From PZPK01 sp963974595 (GTDB lineage: Bacteria; Pseudomonadota; Gammaproteobacteria; Pseudomonadales; Oleiphilaceae): a stretch of DNA of 64,000 bases. A program made the position numbers and the translations under genes. The notes below the pieces were generated by a model. It was not told the DNA's origin and did not search any database. It saw nothing but the letters and a program-made list of their open reading frames with translations. How positions within the stretch are numbered: the stretch's first letter is position 1; each line of letters starts with the position of its first letter. Shown here piece after piece: positions 1-8,000 of the stretch. The stretch covers positions 3,463 to 67,462 of the forward strand of contig CAXBDA010000007.1 in assembly GCA_963974595.1 (NCBI GenBank). Reading direction: 5' to 3'.

Positions 1-432
1 GATGATCTTTTAATCTGCTATGAAAGTATTGTGGGTAGTGTTGGGGGGGTAAAGTTAGAGCAGGCTCTTTTATTATCTATTATCAAGTCGTTAGGCTCAG
101 GTATTGAAGGGGCAAATGAGCTGGATTGTTGTCAGTCTTTCGTTTGGCCGCCCTTTTTGGCAGAGAGCCTTCAGCATGATCAGTCTAAATACTTTGAGCT
201 TTCTTTAAGGTGTTGGCTTGGTTCGCAGGGCTTGGATAGTGTCAGTAGGATTCTGTATTTTGGTTCGAATTATAGTCAGATAGAAAATGTTGTTCTAGAG
301 CTTAGGTCTGAGTCTGAAGCTGGGTTTACTGTTCTTCCTGTGGCTGTGACTTTGTCTGAACTGCTGGGTGCGCCAGTTAAGAAAAAAAGCCTTTGGTCGG
401 TATTATCTTGTGTTGGTGTGTCGAGTGTCTGA
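1..432 (+). CDS. HolD-like protein, 3' part only (cut by window edge)
   Basis: The reading frame is open from base 1, so this is the C-terminal ~143 residues of a gene that begins outside the window. The GTG at 31 is only an internal codon. No catalytic motif is visible. The pattern is a short helix, then FVWPPF, then a Leu-rich stretch, then VLPVAVTLSELL and a Lys/Trp-containing tail. It resembles the poorly conserved DNA polymerase III psi (HolD) proteins of pseudomonads as I remember them. Synteny agrees: in E. coli holD lies directly upstream of rimI and near prfC, the same order as here. Psi would link the clamp loader to the SSB-binding chi subunit. It overlaps the start of rimI by 8 bases. 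The name rests mainly on position and weak sequence pattern. Confidence 0.45.
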   Translation, partial: DDLLICYESIVGSVGGVKLEQALLLSIIKSLGSGIEGANELDCCQSFVWPPFLAESLQHDQSKYFELSLRCWLGSQGLDSVSRILYFGSNYSQIENVVLELRSESEAGFTVLPVAVTLSELLGAPVKKKSLWSVLSCVGVSSV

Positions 433-916
433 CATCCTTGGTTCCAGTTTAAAAACCGCCTATAGCTTGCGTAAGATGAATGTTTCCCATCTTGATGAGG
501 TTATGGAGATAGAGTGTTTGGCTTACGAGTTTTCATGGACTAGATCGATGTTTGAGTCTAGCTTGACCTCTAATCATGAATGTTGCTTGTTATATGTCGA
601 CAATACAATTATTGGGTATGCCATAATGAGCTTCATTCTCGATGAAGCTCATTTGTTAAATATATGTATTTCCCCAAAATATGAAGGTAGAGGGTTTGGT
701 CGTGTGCTGTTACGAGAGTTAATTGTAAGGGCTGGGTCTAAGGGGAGTTTGTGGCTTTTTTTGGAAGTTAGAATGTCTCACTCTCGTGCTATACAGTTGT
801 ATTTCTCTGAAGGGTTTAATGAAGTTGGTGTTAGGCCTAATTATTACCCCTCTAAAAAAGGTCGTGAAGATGCTCTTCTGATGACGCTGGATTTAAGTGT
901 TGATGTGACGGTTTAG
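425..916 (+). CDS. rimI: Ribosomal protein S18-alanine N-acetyltransferase RimI (GNAT)
   Basis: Acetylates the N-terminal alanine of ribosomal protein S18 using acetyl-CoA. The GNAT signature is present: the acetyl-CoA loop YEGRGFGRVLL, then the RimI-typical SRAIQLYFSEGF and a YYP segment near the end. The N-terminal stretch LRKMNVSHLDEVMEIE is the usual RimI opening. The frame is open back to an ATG at 368, but that would add ~19 residues overlapping the upstream gene. I chose the GTG at 425, which overlaps the upstream stop by 8 bases and gives 163 residues, close to family length (about 150). GTG 416 or TTG 413 are alternatives, and no strong ribosome-binding site settles the choice. The next gene is prfC, as in many gammaproteobacteria. 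Confidence 0.85.
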   Translation: MSDILGSSLKTAYSLRKMNVSHLDEVMEIECLAYEFSWTRSMFESSLTSNHECCLLYVDNTIIGYAIMSFILDEAHLLNICISPKYEGRGFGRVLLRELIVRAGSKGSLWLFLEVRMSHSRAIQLYFSEGFNEVGVRPNYYPSKKGREDALLMTLDLSVDVTV

Positions 917-975
917 TTGCTGGGTGCTCTGTGTGCGCTTGGTTTATATGTTTTTTATAGGGTATTTGTTTTTAA

Positions 976-2556
976 ATGTCTCAATTTCTTGAAGAAATAA
1001 ATAATAGAAGAACGTTCGCGATAATTTCGCACCCTGATGCGGGTAAGACCACGATTACCGAAAAAGTATTATTGTTTGGTCAGGCCATCCAAAAGGCAGG
1101 TACTGTAAAGGGTAAGAAAAGTGGTCAGCATGCGAAGTCTGATTGGATGGAAATGGAAAAAGAAAGGGGGATTTCTGTCACTACCTCTGTTATGCAATTT
1201 CCATATAACAATTGCTTGGTTAACTTGTTGGATACACCGGGGCATGCAGACTTCTCGGAAGATACTTATCGTACTTTGACTGCTGTTGACTCGTGTTTAA
1301 TGGTGATTGATGCGGCGAAAGGTGTAGAAGAAAGAACGGTAAAGTTGATGGAGGTGACTCGCTTACGTGATACGCCGATAATCACTTTTATGAATAAGCT
1401 GGATCGGGATACTCGAGACCCTATCGAATTGTTGGATGAGGTTGAGAGTGTCTTGGATATTGCGTGCGCGCCAATTACGTGGCCTATAGGTATGGGTAAG
1501 GAGTTTAAAGGGGTTTATGACTTATACCGCGATGAAGTAATTCTGTATAAGACTGGTCAAGGGCATAAGATTCAAGAGGCTCGTGTAATTAAAGGTATAG
1601 ACAATCCAGAACTTGAGTCGTATGTAGGTTTGTATGCTCAGGATTTAAAAGATGAAATTGAGCTGGTTCGAGGGGCGTCGCATGAGTTTGATCACGAGTT
1701 ATTTTTATCTGGAGATTTAACGCCTGTGTATTTCGGGACTGCTTTAGGAAACTTTGGTGTTGATCATATGCTCAGCGGTCTTACCAAATGGGCGCCAGCA
1801 CCTATGCCGCGCGCATCTAAAACAAGGCTTGTGAAGCCAGAAGAAGAAAAGTTTACCGGCTTTGTATTTAAAATTCAGGCAAATATGGATCCTCAGCATA
1901 GAGATCGCATTGCATTTATGCGTATTTGCTCTGGCGTTTACCAAAAAGGAATGAAGTTTAAACATGTTCGTATTAACAAGGATGTAAGAATTTCTGATGC
2001 TGTAACGTTTATGGCGGGAGATCGAGAACATGCGGAGCTAGCTTATCCAGGGGATATAATTGGCGTGCATAATCATGGCACTATTCAAATTGGCGATACC
2101 TTTACTGAAGGTGAAGATTTGCACTTTTCGGGGATACCTAATTTTGCCCCTGAGTTATTTCAGCGCATACGTCTCAAAGATCCACTTAAAATGAAGCAGC
2201 TTAATAAAGGGCTTATTCAGCTCTCTGAAGAGGGTGCTGTTCAGGTTTTTCGGCCTTTTAAGTCTAATGATTTGATTGTTGGGGCTGTTGGGGTATTGCA
2301 GTTTGATGTGGTCGTTCATCGTTTAAGGTATGAATACAAAGTTGAAGCTATTTATGAATCTATAAATGTTGCCACTGCTAGATGGGTGACATCCGATAAT
2401 CAGGCTAAATTGTCCGAATTTCAGAAGAAGTGCCATGATAACTTAGCTCTGGATGGTGGTGATAACCTAAGTTACGTGGCTCCCACTATGGTTAATCTCC
2501 AGTTGGCAGAAGAGCGTTATCCAGATATAAAATTTAGAAAAACCAGAGAGCATTGA
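976..2556 (+). CDS. prfC: Peptide chain release factor 3 (RF3)
   Basis: Translational GTPase that recycles RF1/RF2 from the ribosome after peptide release. At 526 residues it is nearly the length of E. coli RF3. The P-loop SHPDAGKTT is near residue 18, the switch II motif DTPGHADF follows around residue 87, and the guanine-recognition motif MNKLDRD lies near residue 140. Domains II and III follow (for example FVFKIQANMDPQHRDRIAF, then the VGVLQFDVV region typical of RF3). The ATG at 976 is 59 bases after rimI, with only a weak AGGG upstream. The stop overlaps the TTG start of the following TatD-type gene by four bases, implying translational coupling. Confidence 0.97.
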   Translation: MSQFLEEINNRRTFAIISHPDAGKTTITEKVLLFGQAIQKAGTVKGKKSGQHAKSDWMEMEKERGISVTTSVMQFPYNNCLVNLLDTPGHADFSEDTYRTLTAVDSCLMVIDAAKGVEERTVKLMEVTRLRDTPIITFMNKLDRDTRDPIELLDEVESVLDIACAPITWPIGMGKEFKGVYDLYRDEVILYKTGQGHKIQEARVIKGIDNPELESYVGLYAQDLKDEIELVRGASHEFDHELFLSGDLTPVYFGTALGNFGVDHMLSGLTKWAPAPMPRASKTRLVKPEEEKFTGFVFKIQANMDPQHRDRIAFMRICSGVYQKGMKFKHVRINKDVRISDAVTFMAGDREHAELAYPGDIIGVHNHGTIQIGDTFTEGEDLHFSGIPNFAPELFQRIRLKDPLKMKQLNKGLIQLSEEGAVQVFRPFKSNDLIVGAVGVLQFDVVVHRLRYEYKVEAIYESINVATARWVTSDNQAKLSEFQKKCHDNLALDGGDNLSYVAPTMVNLQLAEERYPDIKFRKTREH

Positions 2557-3371
2557 TCGGAGTGTTTGCTGATACCCACTGTCATCTTGATTTTGAAGGC
2601 TTCTCGGGTCGCCTTGAGGGCTTAAAAGGTGCGATGACGGAGGAGTGTTTGGCGATGGTGGTGGTCCCTTCCGTTGCTGTTTCAAATTGGAATAAGATTG
2701 TTGACTTGTGCGATAAGGATGAACGTTTTTTTTATGCTTTAGGTTTGCATCCTTATTTTATTGAGGACCATAAGATCTCAGATGTTCTAGCTTTAGAAGA
2801 GAAAATGTCGGTACTAAGTGCTATTAAAGAGGCTGGTTTGGTTGCGGTGGGTGAGATTGGTTTGGACGCAACCCAGCCTGATATTGATAAGCAGCTTAAG
2901 TTATTTGAGATGCAGCTAGGTCTGGCTCAAAAATATAAGCTTCCCGTTATCGTTCATGTTCGAAAGTTGCATTCTCTGGTCATTAGTACGCTGAAAAAAT
3001 TCTCATTGGTTGGAGGGGTTGTTCATGCTTTTTCGGGTAGTTATGAATTGATGATGAGCTATATTAATTTAGGCTTTAAAATCGGTGTTGGTCCAGTGAT
3101 CACTTGGGGAGCATCTAATAAAACAAGAGCAGCTTTAGTAAAGGCGCCAGTAAGTAGTCTTGTTCTTGAAACGGATGCGCCAGATATGTTTGTAGCTGGT
3201 ATTGATAAATCACAAGCAAGTCCTCTTGATGTAATGAGGGTGTTTAGTGTGTTGAATGAGATGCGGCCTGAGTCTCGATGTGATTTGATGGAGCATTTAT
3301 GGGCTAATTCACTTCATTTATTTAACAAAAGCGCGGGTAGTGTTAAAAATTTAAAAAGTACTGGTAATTAA
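2553..3371 (+). CDS. TatD/YjjV-family metal-dependent deoxyribonuclease
   Basis: Member of the TatD metallo-hydrolase family (TIM barrel), thought to act as a Mg-dependent DNase or 3'-5' exonuclease in DNA repair. The metal ligands are in the expected order: THCHLD near the N-terminus, GEIGLD, VIVHVRK, VVHAFSG and LETDAP. The length of 272 residues is typical. The TTG at 2553 overlaps the prfC stop. A GTG at 2562 would give an N-terminus even closer to the family (MFADTHCHLD), so the true start is one of these two. E. coli has the TatD paralogue YjjV close to prfC, so YjjV-like is the best sub-family guess. The exact substrate cannot be told from sequence. Confidence 0.9.
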   Translation: MIGVFADTHCHLDFEGFSGRLEGLKGAMTEECLAMVVVPSVAVSNWNKIVDLCDKDERFFYALGLHPYFIEDHKISDVLALEEKMSVLSAIKEAGLVAVGEIGLDATQPDIDKQLKLFEMQLGLAQKYKLPVIVHVRKLHSLVISTLKKFSLVGGVVHAFSGSYELMMSYINLGFKIGVGPVITWGASNKTRAALVKAPVSSLVLETDAPDMFVAGIDKSQASPLDVMRVFSVLNEMRPESRCDLMEHLWANSLHLFNKSAGSVKNLKSTGN

Positions 3372-3385
3372 GTTGATTTTTATAT

Positions 3386-3398
3386 TACAATTCGCGCC
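3386..3398 (+). promoter_or_regulatory. Likely rplM-rpsI promoter (-10 and GC-rich discriminator)
   Basis: A TACAAT hexamer at 3386-3391 is followed at once by a GC-rich discriminator (TCGCGCCC), the arrangement expected for ribosomal-protein promoters under growth-rate or stringent control. No good -35 hexamer lies 16-18 bases upstream, so confidence is moderate. The same TACAATTCGCG(C/T)CCT string recurs upstream of ribA at 40874. Confidence 0.4.
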
Positions 3399-3463
3399 CT
3401 AAAAAATTATCGGTATGTTTTTGAGTCAGCCCCGTCTCCTAATCATGCTGGAATGCAGAAACA

Positions 3464-3505
3464 CCTAATTAATTTACTTATTAGGGTTGGTAAGCTCAAA
3501 AGAGC
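3464..3505 (+). promoter_or_regulatory. Possible structured leader of rplM
   Basis: Two adjacent hairpins lie just before the rplM start: CCTAAT/ATTAGG (3464-3469 with 3480-3485, 10-base loop) and GCTC/GAGC (3494-3497 with 3502-3505, AAAA loop). In E. coli, L13 represses its own operon through the mRNA leader. That this structure serves the same purpose is inference. Confidence 0.3.
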
Positions 3506-3522
3506 ATAAAAGGCGAAATTAA

Positions 3523-3951
3523 ATGAAAACGTTAAGTGCAAAACCAGAAAGCGTAAGGCGCGACTGGTACGTAGTCGATGCAGCAGGCAAAACACTTGGT
3601 CGCTTATCAAGTGAAATTGCGAGCCGTTTAAGGGGCAAGCATAAGCCAGAATATACACCTCATGTAGATACAGGCGATTATATCGTTATTGTAAATGCAG
3701 AGAAAATTGCAGTAACCGGTAAAAAAATGAGTGATAAAATCTATCACAGGCATACTGGTTATATTGGTGGTTTAAAATCAATATCGCTTGATAAATTGAT
3801 TGTGAAAGCGCCAGAGCAAGTTATTGAAATCGCAGTCAAGGGGATGCTTCCAAAGGGTCCTTTAGGTCGTGAAATGTTTAAGAAGTTGAAAGTGTATGCC
3901 GGTGAAAATCACCCACATACTGCTCAGCAGCCACAAGCTTTAGAAATTTAA
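3523..3951 (+). CDS. rplM: 50S ribosomal protein L13
   Basis: Large-subunit ribosomal protein. The 142-residue length matches E. coli L13. Characteristic segments are RDWYVVDAAGKTLGRL near the N-terminus, the GDYIVIVNAEKIAVTGKK block, YHRHTGYIGG and GMLPKGPLGR. The ATG at 3523 follows a purine-rich AAAAGG. It is the first gene of the two-gene rplM-rpsI operon, 12 bases from rpsI. The 151-base upstream gap holds a promoter-like TACAAT and two small hairpins that may serve autoregulation. Confidence 0.98.
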   Translation: MKTLSAKPESVRRDWYVVDAAGKTLGRLSSEIASRLRGKHKPEYTPHVDTGDYIVIVNAEKIAVTGKKMSDKIYHRHTGYIGGLKSISLDKLIVKAPEQVIEIAVKGMLPKGPLGREMFKKLKVYAGENHPHTAQQPQALEI

Positions 3952-3963
3952 CGGAAGGCGATT

Positions 3964-4356
3964 ATGTCAATTACATACAATTATGGTACAGGTCGTCGTA
4001 AATCTTCAGCGGCGCGCGTTTTTATGAAGTCTGGTGGCGGAAATATTGAAGTTAATGGACGGCCATTGGATAAGTTTTTTGGTCGTAAGACAGCTCAAAT
4101 GGTTGTTAGGCAGCCTCTTGAGTTGCTATCTTTAGCTGATAAGTTTGATTTAAAAATCACTGTTAAAGGTGGTGGTACTACTGGTCAGGCAGGTGCTATT
4201 CGTCATGGTATTGCTAGAGCGCTTATGCAATATGATGAGTCTTTAAGAGCGCCGTTGCGTGAAGCTGGCTGGGTTACTCGTGATGCGAGATCGGTTGAGC
4301 GTAAGAAAGTTGGTCTACGTAAAGCTCGTAAGAAGCCGCAGTTCTCTAAGCGATAA
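3964..4356 (+). CDS. rpsI: 30S ribosomal protein S9
   Basis: Small-subunit ribosomal protein whose basic C-terminal tail reaches the P-site tRNA. At 130 residues it has the usual length. The sequence shows YGTGRRKSSAARVF at the N-terminus, the VKGGGTTGQAGAIRHGIARAL block, and the conserved ending KKVGLRKARKKPQFSKR. A strong GGAAGG ribosome-binding site precedes the ATG. It follows rplM by 12 bases and is closed by an intrinsic terminator at 4371-4410. The bc1 genes follow downstream, the same order as in Pseudomonas. Confidence 0.98.
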   Translation: MSITYNYGTGRRKSSAARVFMKSGGGNIEVNGRPLDKFFGRKTAQMVVRQPLELLSLADKFDLKITVKGGGTTGQAGAIRHGIARALMQYDESLRAPLREAGWVTRDARSVERKKVGLRKARKKPQFSKR

Positions 4357-4370
4357 ATTACAAGAGCTGG

Positions 4371-4410
4371 AAAAACGCTTGTCAGCTTTTGTTGTCAGGC
4401 GTTTTTTTTT
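4371..4410 (+). terminator. Intrinsic terminator of rplM-rpsI
   Basis: Stem ACGCTTG (4375-4381) pairs with CAGGCGT (4396-4402), including one G-T wobble, and leads straight into a run of nine T residues (4402-4410). It lies 15-55 bases after the rpsI stop. Confidence 0.85.
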
Positions 4411-4475
4411 ATCTGTAAATCTTGGTTAATATGCTTGAAATTGACTAAAACGGTTGAAGCATGCTTGCAATTTAA

Positions 4476-4512
4476 TTACTATCGCTGGTGTTTTGTTATA
4501 AGCGGATAGTAA
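4476..4512 (+). repeat. Inverted repeat upstream of petA
   Basis: TTACTATC (4476-4483) is mirrored exactly by GATAGTAA (4505-4512). Two further G-C pairs extend the stem inward with one bulged base. The interior carries a TTATAA. It lies in the 260-base gap before petA, about 105 bases ahead of the start codon. It could be a protein-binding dyad or a leader hairpin, and the regulator is unknown. Confidence 0.35.
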
Positions 4513-4616
4513 TAGATGTCGAGCTTATTTATAGAAAGCGAATCATGAAGTTTACAGTTCATGAGAGCAATAACTAAAACTACTTTTAATCGTGGTTGTA
4601 TTTGGGAGATGCCTGT

Positions 4617-5210
4617 ATGAGTGATGGCGAAGTTAACGCTGGCCGACGTCGATTTTTAATTGGTGCTACCTCGGTAGTTGGTGGAGTTGGTGTAATAGGG
4701 GCGGCTGTTCCTTTTGTTGCTTCTTGGAATCCAAGTGCAAAAGCGAAAGCTGCTGGAGCGCCTGTAAAGGCAAGTATCGGCAAGTTGGAGCCGGGACAAC
4801 GAATAACAATTGAGTGGCGAGGAAAGCCTGTTTGGGTTGTTCGTCGTACACAAGAAATGTTAGATAATATTGATAAGTTGTCTGATGAATTACGAGACCC
4901 TGACTCAGTAGTCCCTCAGCAGCCTGAATATATTACAGGCGTGTATCGTTCAGCTAAGCCAGAGTATGCAATTATTGTCGGTATTTGTACGCATTTAGGG
5001 TGCTCCCCGCAATTTGTCCCAGAAGTGAAACCGCAAGAATTTGATCAGGATTGGGTTGGTGGTTTTTTCTGCGCATGTCACGGTTCTCGTTTTGACTTGG
5101 CAGGTCGGGTTTTTAAAGGTGTTCCTGCGCCAAAAAACTTGGTGGTACCTCCCCATAGATATATAGATGATCAGACGGTTGTAATAGGTGAAGATGAGGT
5201 ACAAGGCTAA
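4617..5210 (+). CDS. petA: Ubiquinol-cytochrome c reductase, Rieske iron-sulfur subunit
   Basis: Carries the 2Fe-2S cluster of the cytochrome bc1 complex and passes electrons from ubiquinol to cytochrome c1. The two cluster boxes are CTHLGC (residues ~124-129) and CACHGS (~152-157), each giving one Cys and one His ligand plus the disulfide cysteines. The N-terminus has a twin-arginine-type GRRRFLIG followed by a Gly/Val-rich membrane anchor, as usual for Rieske proteins. The ATG at 4617 has a GGGAG site 8 bases upstream and gives 197 residues. The frame extends to 4596 without a better start. The stop overlaps the petB ATG by one base. Confidence 0.96.
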   Translation: MSDGEVNAGRRRFLIGATSVVGGVGVIGAAVPFVASWNPSAKAKAAGAPVKASIGKLEPGQRITIEWRGKPVWVVRRTQEMLDNIDKLSDELRDPDSVVPQQPEYITGVYRSAKPEYAIIVGICTHLGCSPQFVPEVKPQEFDQDWVGGFFCACHGSRFDLAGRVFKGVPAPKNLVVPPHRYIDDQTVVIGEDEVQG

Positions 5211-6421
5211 TGCAAAAGCTAATTAATTGGATAGACGAGCGCTTGCCAATAACGGAAGCATTTGAAAATCATATGAGTAAGTATTACGCACCAAAAAACT
5301 TTAATGTTTGGTATATTTTTGGCGTGCTTTCAATGGTTGTGCTGGTTAATCAGTTGTTGACGGGTATATGGTTAACAATGAGTTATAATCCTACTGCTGA
5401 AGGCGCTTTTGCTTCAGTTGAATATATCATGAGAGATGTTGAATATGGTTGGTTATTGAGATACCTACATTCAACAGGTGCATCTGCATTTTTTATTGTT
5501 GTTTATCTTCATATGTTTCGTGGGCTGATGTATGGCTCCTATAAAAAGCCGAGAGAACTGATTTGGATTTTCGGTATGGCTATATACTTGGCTTTAATGG
5601 CTGAGGCTTTTATGGGTTATCTGTTGCCTTGGGGGCAAATGTCATACTGGGGGGCTCAAGTAATTGTTAATCTTTTTGGTGCGATTCCCTATATAGGTGA
5701 AGGTCTTTCATTGTGGATTCGTGGGGATTATTTGATTTCTGGCGTCACCTTAAATCGCTTCTTCGCGCTCCATGTTGCTGCTTTACCTATCGTTATTCTT
5801 GCATTAGTTGTCCTGCATATACTTGCTTTACACACTGTTGGATCTAATAATCCTGATGGGATTGAAATCAAGAAAAATAAAGATGAAAATGGAATTCCAA
5901 AGGATGGTATCCCCTTCCACCCTTTTTATAGTGTTCATGATTTAGTAGGTATTGTTGTTTTCTTGTTTGTGTTTTGTGGTGTTGTCTTTTTCTTTCCTGA
6001 AATGGGTGGCTATTTCCTTGAAAAACCTAACTTTGAGCCTGCAAATTCACTTAAAACGCCCGAGCATATCGCTCCAGTGTGGTATTTTACGCCATTTTAC
6101 GCAATGCTGAGGGCTGTGCCGCATGCATTTTCGGGTGTCATTGTGATGGGTGGGGCGATTGCGATTTTGTTTGTATTGCCTTGGCTTGATAGAAGTCCTG
6201 TGAAGTCTATTAGATATAAAGGGTGGATGAGTAAGCTTGCTTTGGCGCTTTTGGTAGTTTCATTTGCCGTACTTGGTTACTTGGGTGTGGTCGCTGCAAC
6301 TCCGGAGAGAACGATATTGGCTAGAATTCTCACCGCTGTTTATTTTGCTTATTTTATTTTAATGCCTTGGTTCACACGTATTGAGAAAACAAAGCCGGTT
6401 CCAGAGAGGGTGACAGGATGA
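5210..6421 (+). CDS. petB: Cytochrome b subunit of the bc1 complex
   Basis: Integral-membrane subunit holding the two b hemes and the quinol oxidation and quinone reduction sites. It has 403 residues and 8-9 predicted membrane spans. Family features include RYLHSTGASAFFIVVYLHMFRG with heme-ligand His, the GYLLPWGQMSYWGAQV segment, a second His pair in the FFALHVAALPIVILALVVLHILALH region, and the PEHIAPVWYFTPFYAML stretch (the PEW-type loop reads PVW here). The start overlaps the petA stop (TAATG) and the end overlaps petC (ATGA), so the three genes form a coupled operon. Confidence 0.97.
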   Translation: MQKLINWIDERLPITEAFENHMSKYYAPKNFNVWYIFGVLSMVVLVNQLLTGIWLTMSYNPTAEGAFASVEYIMRDVEYGWLLRYLHSTGASAFFIVVYLHMFRGLMYGSYKKPRELIWIFGMAIYLALMAEAFMGYLLPWGQMSYWGAQVIVNLFGAIPYIGEGLSLWIRGDYLISGVTLNRFFALHVAALPIVILALVVLHILALHTVGSNNPDGIEIKKNKDENGIPKDGIPFHPFYSVHDLVGIVVFLFVFCGVVFFFPEMGGYFLEKPNFEPANSLKTPEHIAPVWYFTPFYAMLRAVPHAFSGVIVMGGAIAILFVLPWLDRSPVKSIRYKGWMSKLALALLVVSFAVLGYLGVVAATPERTILARILTAVYFAYFILMPWFTRIEKTKPVPERVTG

Positions 6422-7179
6422 TTAAAAGAATAGTTTTAACTGCATTTCTATCTATATGCTCTTTGGGTGTAAATGCTGCGGGAGGATCTGCGATTCCTCT
6501 TGATCATATTAAGACAAATATTTCTGATAAAGAATCTTTACAGAGTGGCTTGTCTACTTTTATGAATTACTGTTTTGCATGTCATTCTATGCAATATGCT
6601 CGTTATGAAAGGGCTGCAGTAGATTTAGATATTCCTCAAAAAGTTTTTGAAGAAAATCTGCTTGTTGGTGATACCAAAATAGGTCAGTTGATGACAATTT
6701 CTATGGCTGAAGATCAGGCAAAATTGTGGTTTGGTAACCCTCCTCCTGATTTGACTTTAAGTGCTCGGCTTAGAGGTGGCGATTGGTTATATAGTTATAT
6801 GAGAGGGTTTTATGTGGACTCTAAACGGCCTTATGGTGTAAACAACGTTGTTTTTAAAGACGTTGGCATGCCTCACGTGCTTGCAGGGCTTCAAGGTGTT
6901 TGTGCTGAGGCGCCTGAATTAGGTGTTGAGCCTGTTGTGGATCCATTAAGTGGTAATGTCGTCAAGCAAAGCGGCTGTTATGAATTTGCAACTGAAGGCT
7001 CCTTATCTCCTGAAGAATATGACCTTGTGATTCATGACTTGGTTAACTTTTTGACTTATGTGGGTGAGCCATCAAAATTAGAAAGTGAGCGTATCGGGAG
7101 AAATGTCTTGATATTCTTGGCCTTCTTATTTGTTTTTGTATATTTCTTAAATAAAGAATATTGGCGAGAAATGCATTAG
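6418..7179 (+). CDS. petC: Cytochrome c1 of the bc1 complex
   Basis: Periplasmic, membrane-anchored c-type cytochrome that takes electrons from the Rieske protein. The 253-residue protein has an N-terminal signal peptide (hydrophobic stretch ending near VNAAGG) and one heme-binding CFACH (residues 52-56). A Met-containing region GMPHVLAGLQG may supply the sixth heme ligand. A C-terminal membrane helix (FLAFLFVFVYFL) ends in the typical NKEYWREMH tail. It overlaps petB by four bases. An intrinsic terminator follows at 7205, closing the petABC operon. Confidence 0.96.
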   Translation: MIKRIVLTAFLSICSLGVNAAGGSAIPLDHIKTNISDKESLQSGLSTFMNYCFACHSMQYARYERAAVDLDIPQKVFEENLLVGDTKIGQLMTISMAEDQAKLWFGNPPPDLTLSARLRGGDWLYSYMRGFYVDSKRPYGVNNVVFKDVGMPHVLAGLQGVCAEAPELGVEPVVDPLSGNVVKQSGCYEFATEGSLSPEEYDLVIHDLVNFLTYVGEPSKLESERIGRNVLIFLAFLFVFVYFLNKEYWREMH

Positions 7180-7204
7180 TATTGCTGTTTAATACTAAAT
7201 ATAG

Positions 7205-7236
7205 GCCGTTAATGCTTAGCTTTAACGGCTTTTTTT
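7205..7236 (+). terminator. Intrinsic terminator of petABC
   Basis: Perfect 8-bp stem GCCGTTAA (7205-7212) with TTAACGGC (7222-7229), a nine-base loop, and a run of seven T residues (7230-7236). Confidence 0.9.
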
Positions 7237-7254
7237 GTTGTCACGATAGTATTT

Positions 7255-7284
7255 TTAACTGTGCGTGATGAAAGCGTGTATAAT
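7255..7284 (+). promoter_or_regulatory. Probable sspA promoter
   Basis: TTAACT (7255-7260) and a perfect TATAAT (7279-7284) are separated by 18 bases. They sit between the petC terminator and the sspA start 64 bases downstream. Confidence 0.6.
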
Positions 7285-7347
7285 TTCGCCAAATTTGATT
7301 CTGGGTATGTTCCGGATAATTAGTTTATCGATAGATTGAGGTTGAAT

Positions 7348-7977
7348 ATGGGAGTTGTGACTAAGCGTTCATCAATGACATTTTTTTCAGATGGGAATAG
7401 TCATTATAGCCATCGGGTGAGGATTGTTCTTGCTGAAAAAGGCGTGGCTGTAGATGTTGTGAATGTTGATCCAGATAATAAGCCAGCGGAGCTTGCAGAT
7501 CATAATCCTTATAATGATCTGCCGACATTAGTTGATCGAGATCTCGTGCTTTATGAGTCTGATATTATGATGGAGTATTTAGATGAGCGTTTTCCTCATC
7601 CTCCGTTATTGCCTGTTTATCCTGTTGCCAGGGCGCAGAGCCGCCTTATGATGTATCGCATTAGAAAGGACTGGAGTCGTCTTGCAGATGCAATTTTGGC
7701 AGACCCTGAGTCTAAAAAAGCTGATTCATACAGAAAAGAACTAAAAGAAAGCTTGATTTCTGCAGCACCTATATTTGCAGAGATGCCATTCTTTATGAGC
7801 GAAGAGTTTACTATTGTGGATTGCTGTGTTTCTGCATTACTTTGGCGCTTACCTGTTATGAATATTGAATTGGATGATGTTCAGGCAAAACCTATTTCAA
7901 AGTATATGGATAGAATGTTTACGCGTGAATCATTCAAGGTGAGCCTATCAGAACTTGAAAAAGAAATGCATCACTAG
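7348..7977 (+). CDS. sspA: Stringent starvation protein A (GST-fold)
   Basis: RNA polymerase-associated protein with a glutathione-S-transferase fold. In E. coli it affects stationary-phase and acid-stress gene expression. The N-terminal thioredoxin-like part contains SHRVRIVLAEKGV, NPYNDLPTLVDRDLVLYES and IMMEYLDERFPHPPL, and the second half is helical. The ATG at 7348 has GAGG six bases upstream and gives 209 residues. An in-frame TTG at 7336 would add four residues but has no better signal. The partner sspB follows after 23 bases, as in E. coli and Pseudomonas. Confidence 0.93.
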   Translation: MGVVTKRSSMTFFSDGNSHYSHRVRIVLAEKGVAVDVVNVDPDNKPAELADHNPYNDLPTLVDRDLVLYESDIMMEYLDERFPHPPLLPVYPVARAQSRLMMYRIRKDWSRLADAILADPESKKADSYRKELKESLISAAPIFAEMPFFMSEEFTIVDCCVSALLWRLPVMNIELDDVQAKPISKYMDRMFTRESFKVSLSELEKEMHH

Positions 7978-8000
7978 AAAAGAGCTGATTGAGAGGGTGA

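Noticed and set aside
31..432. A GTG at 31 as the start of the first gene
   Set aside because: The frame is open to base 1, so the gene begins outside the window and 31 is an internal valine.
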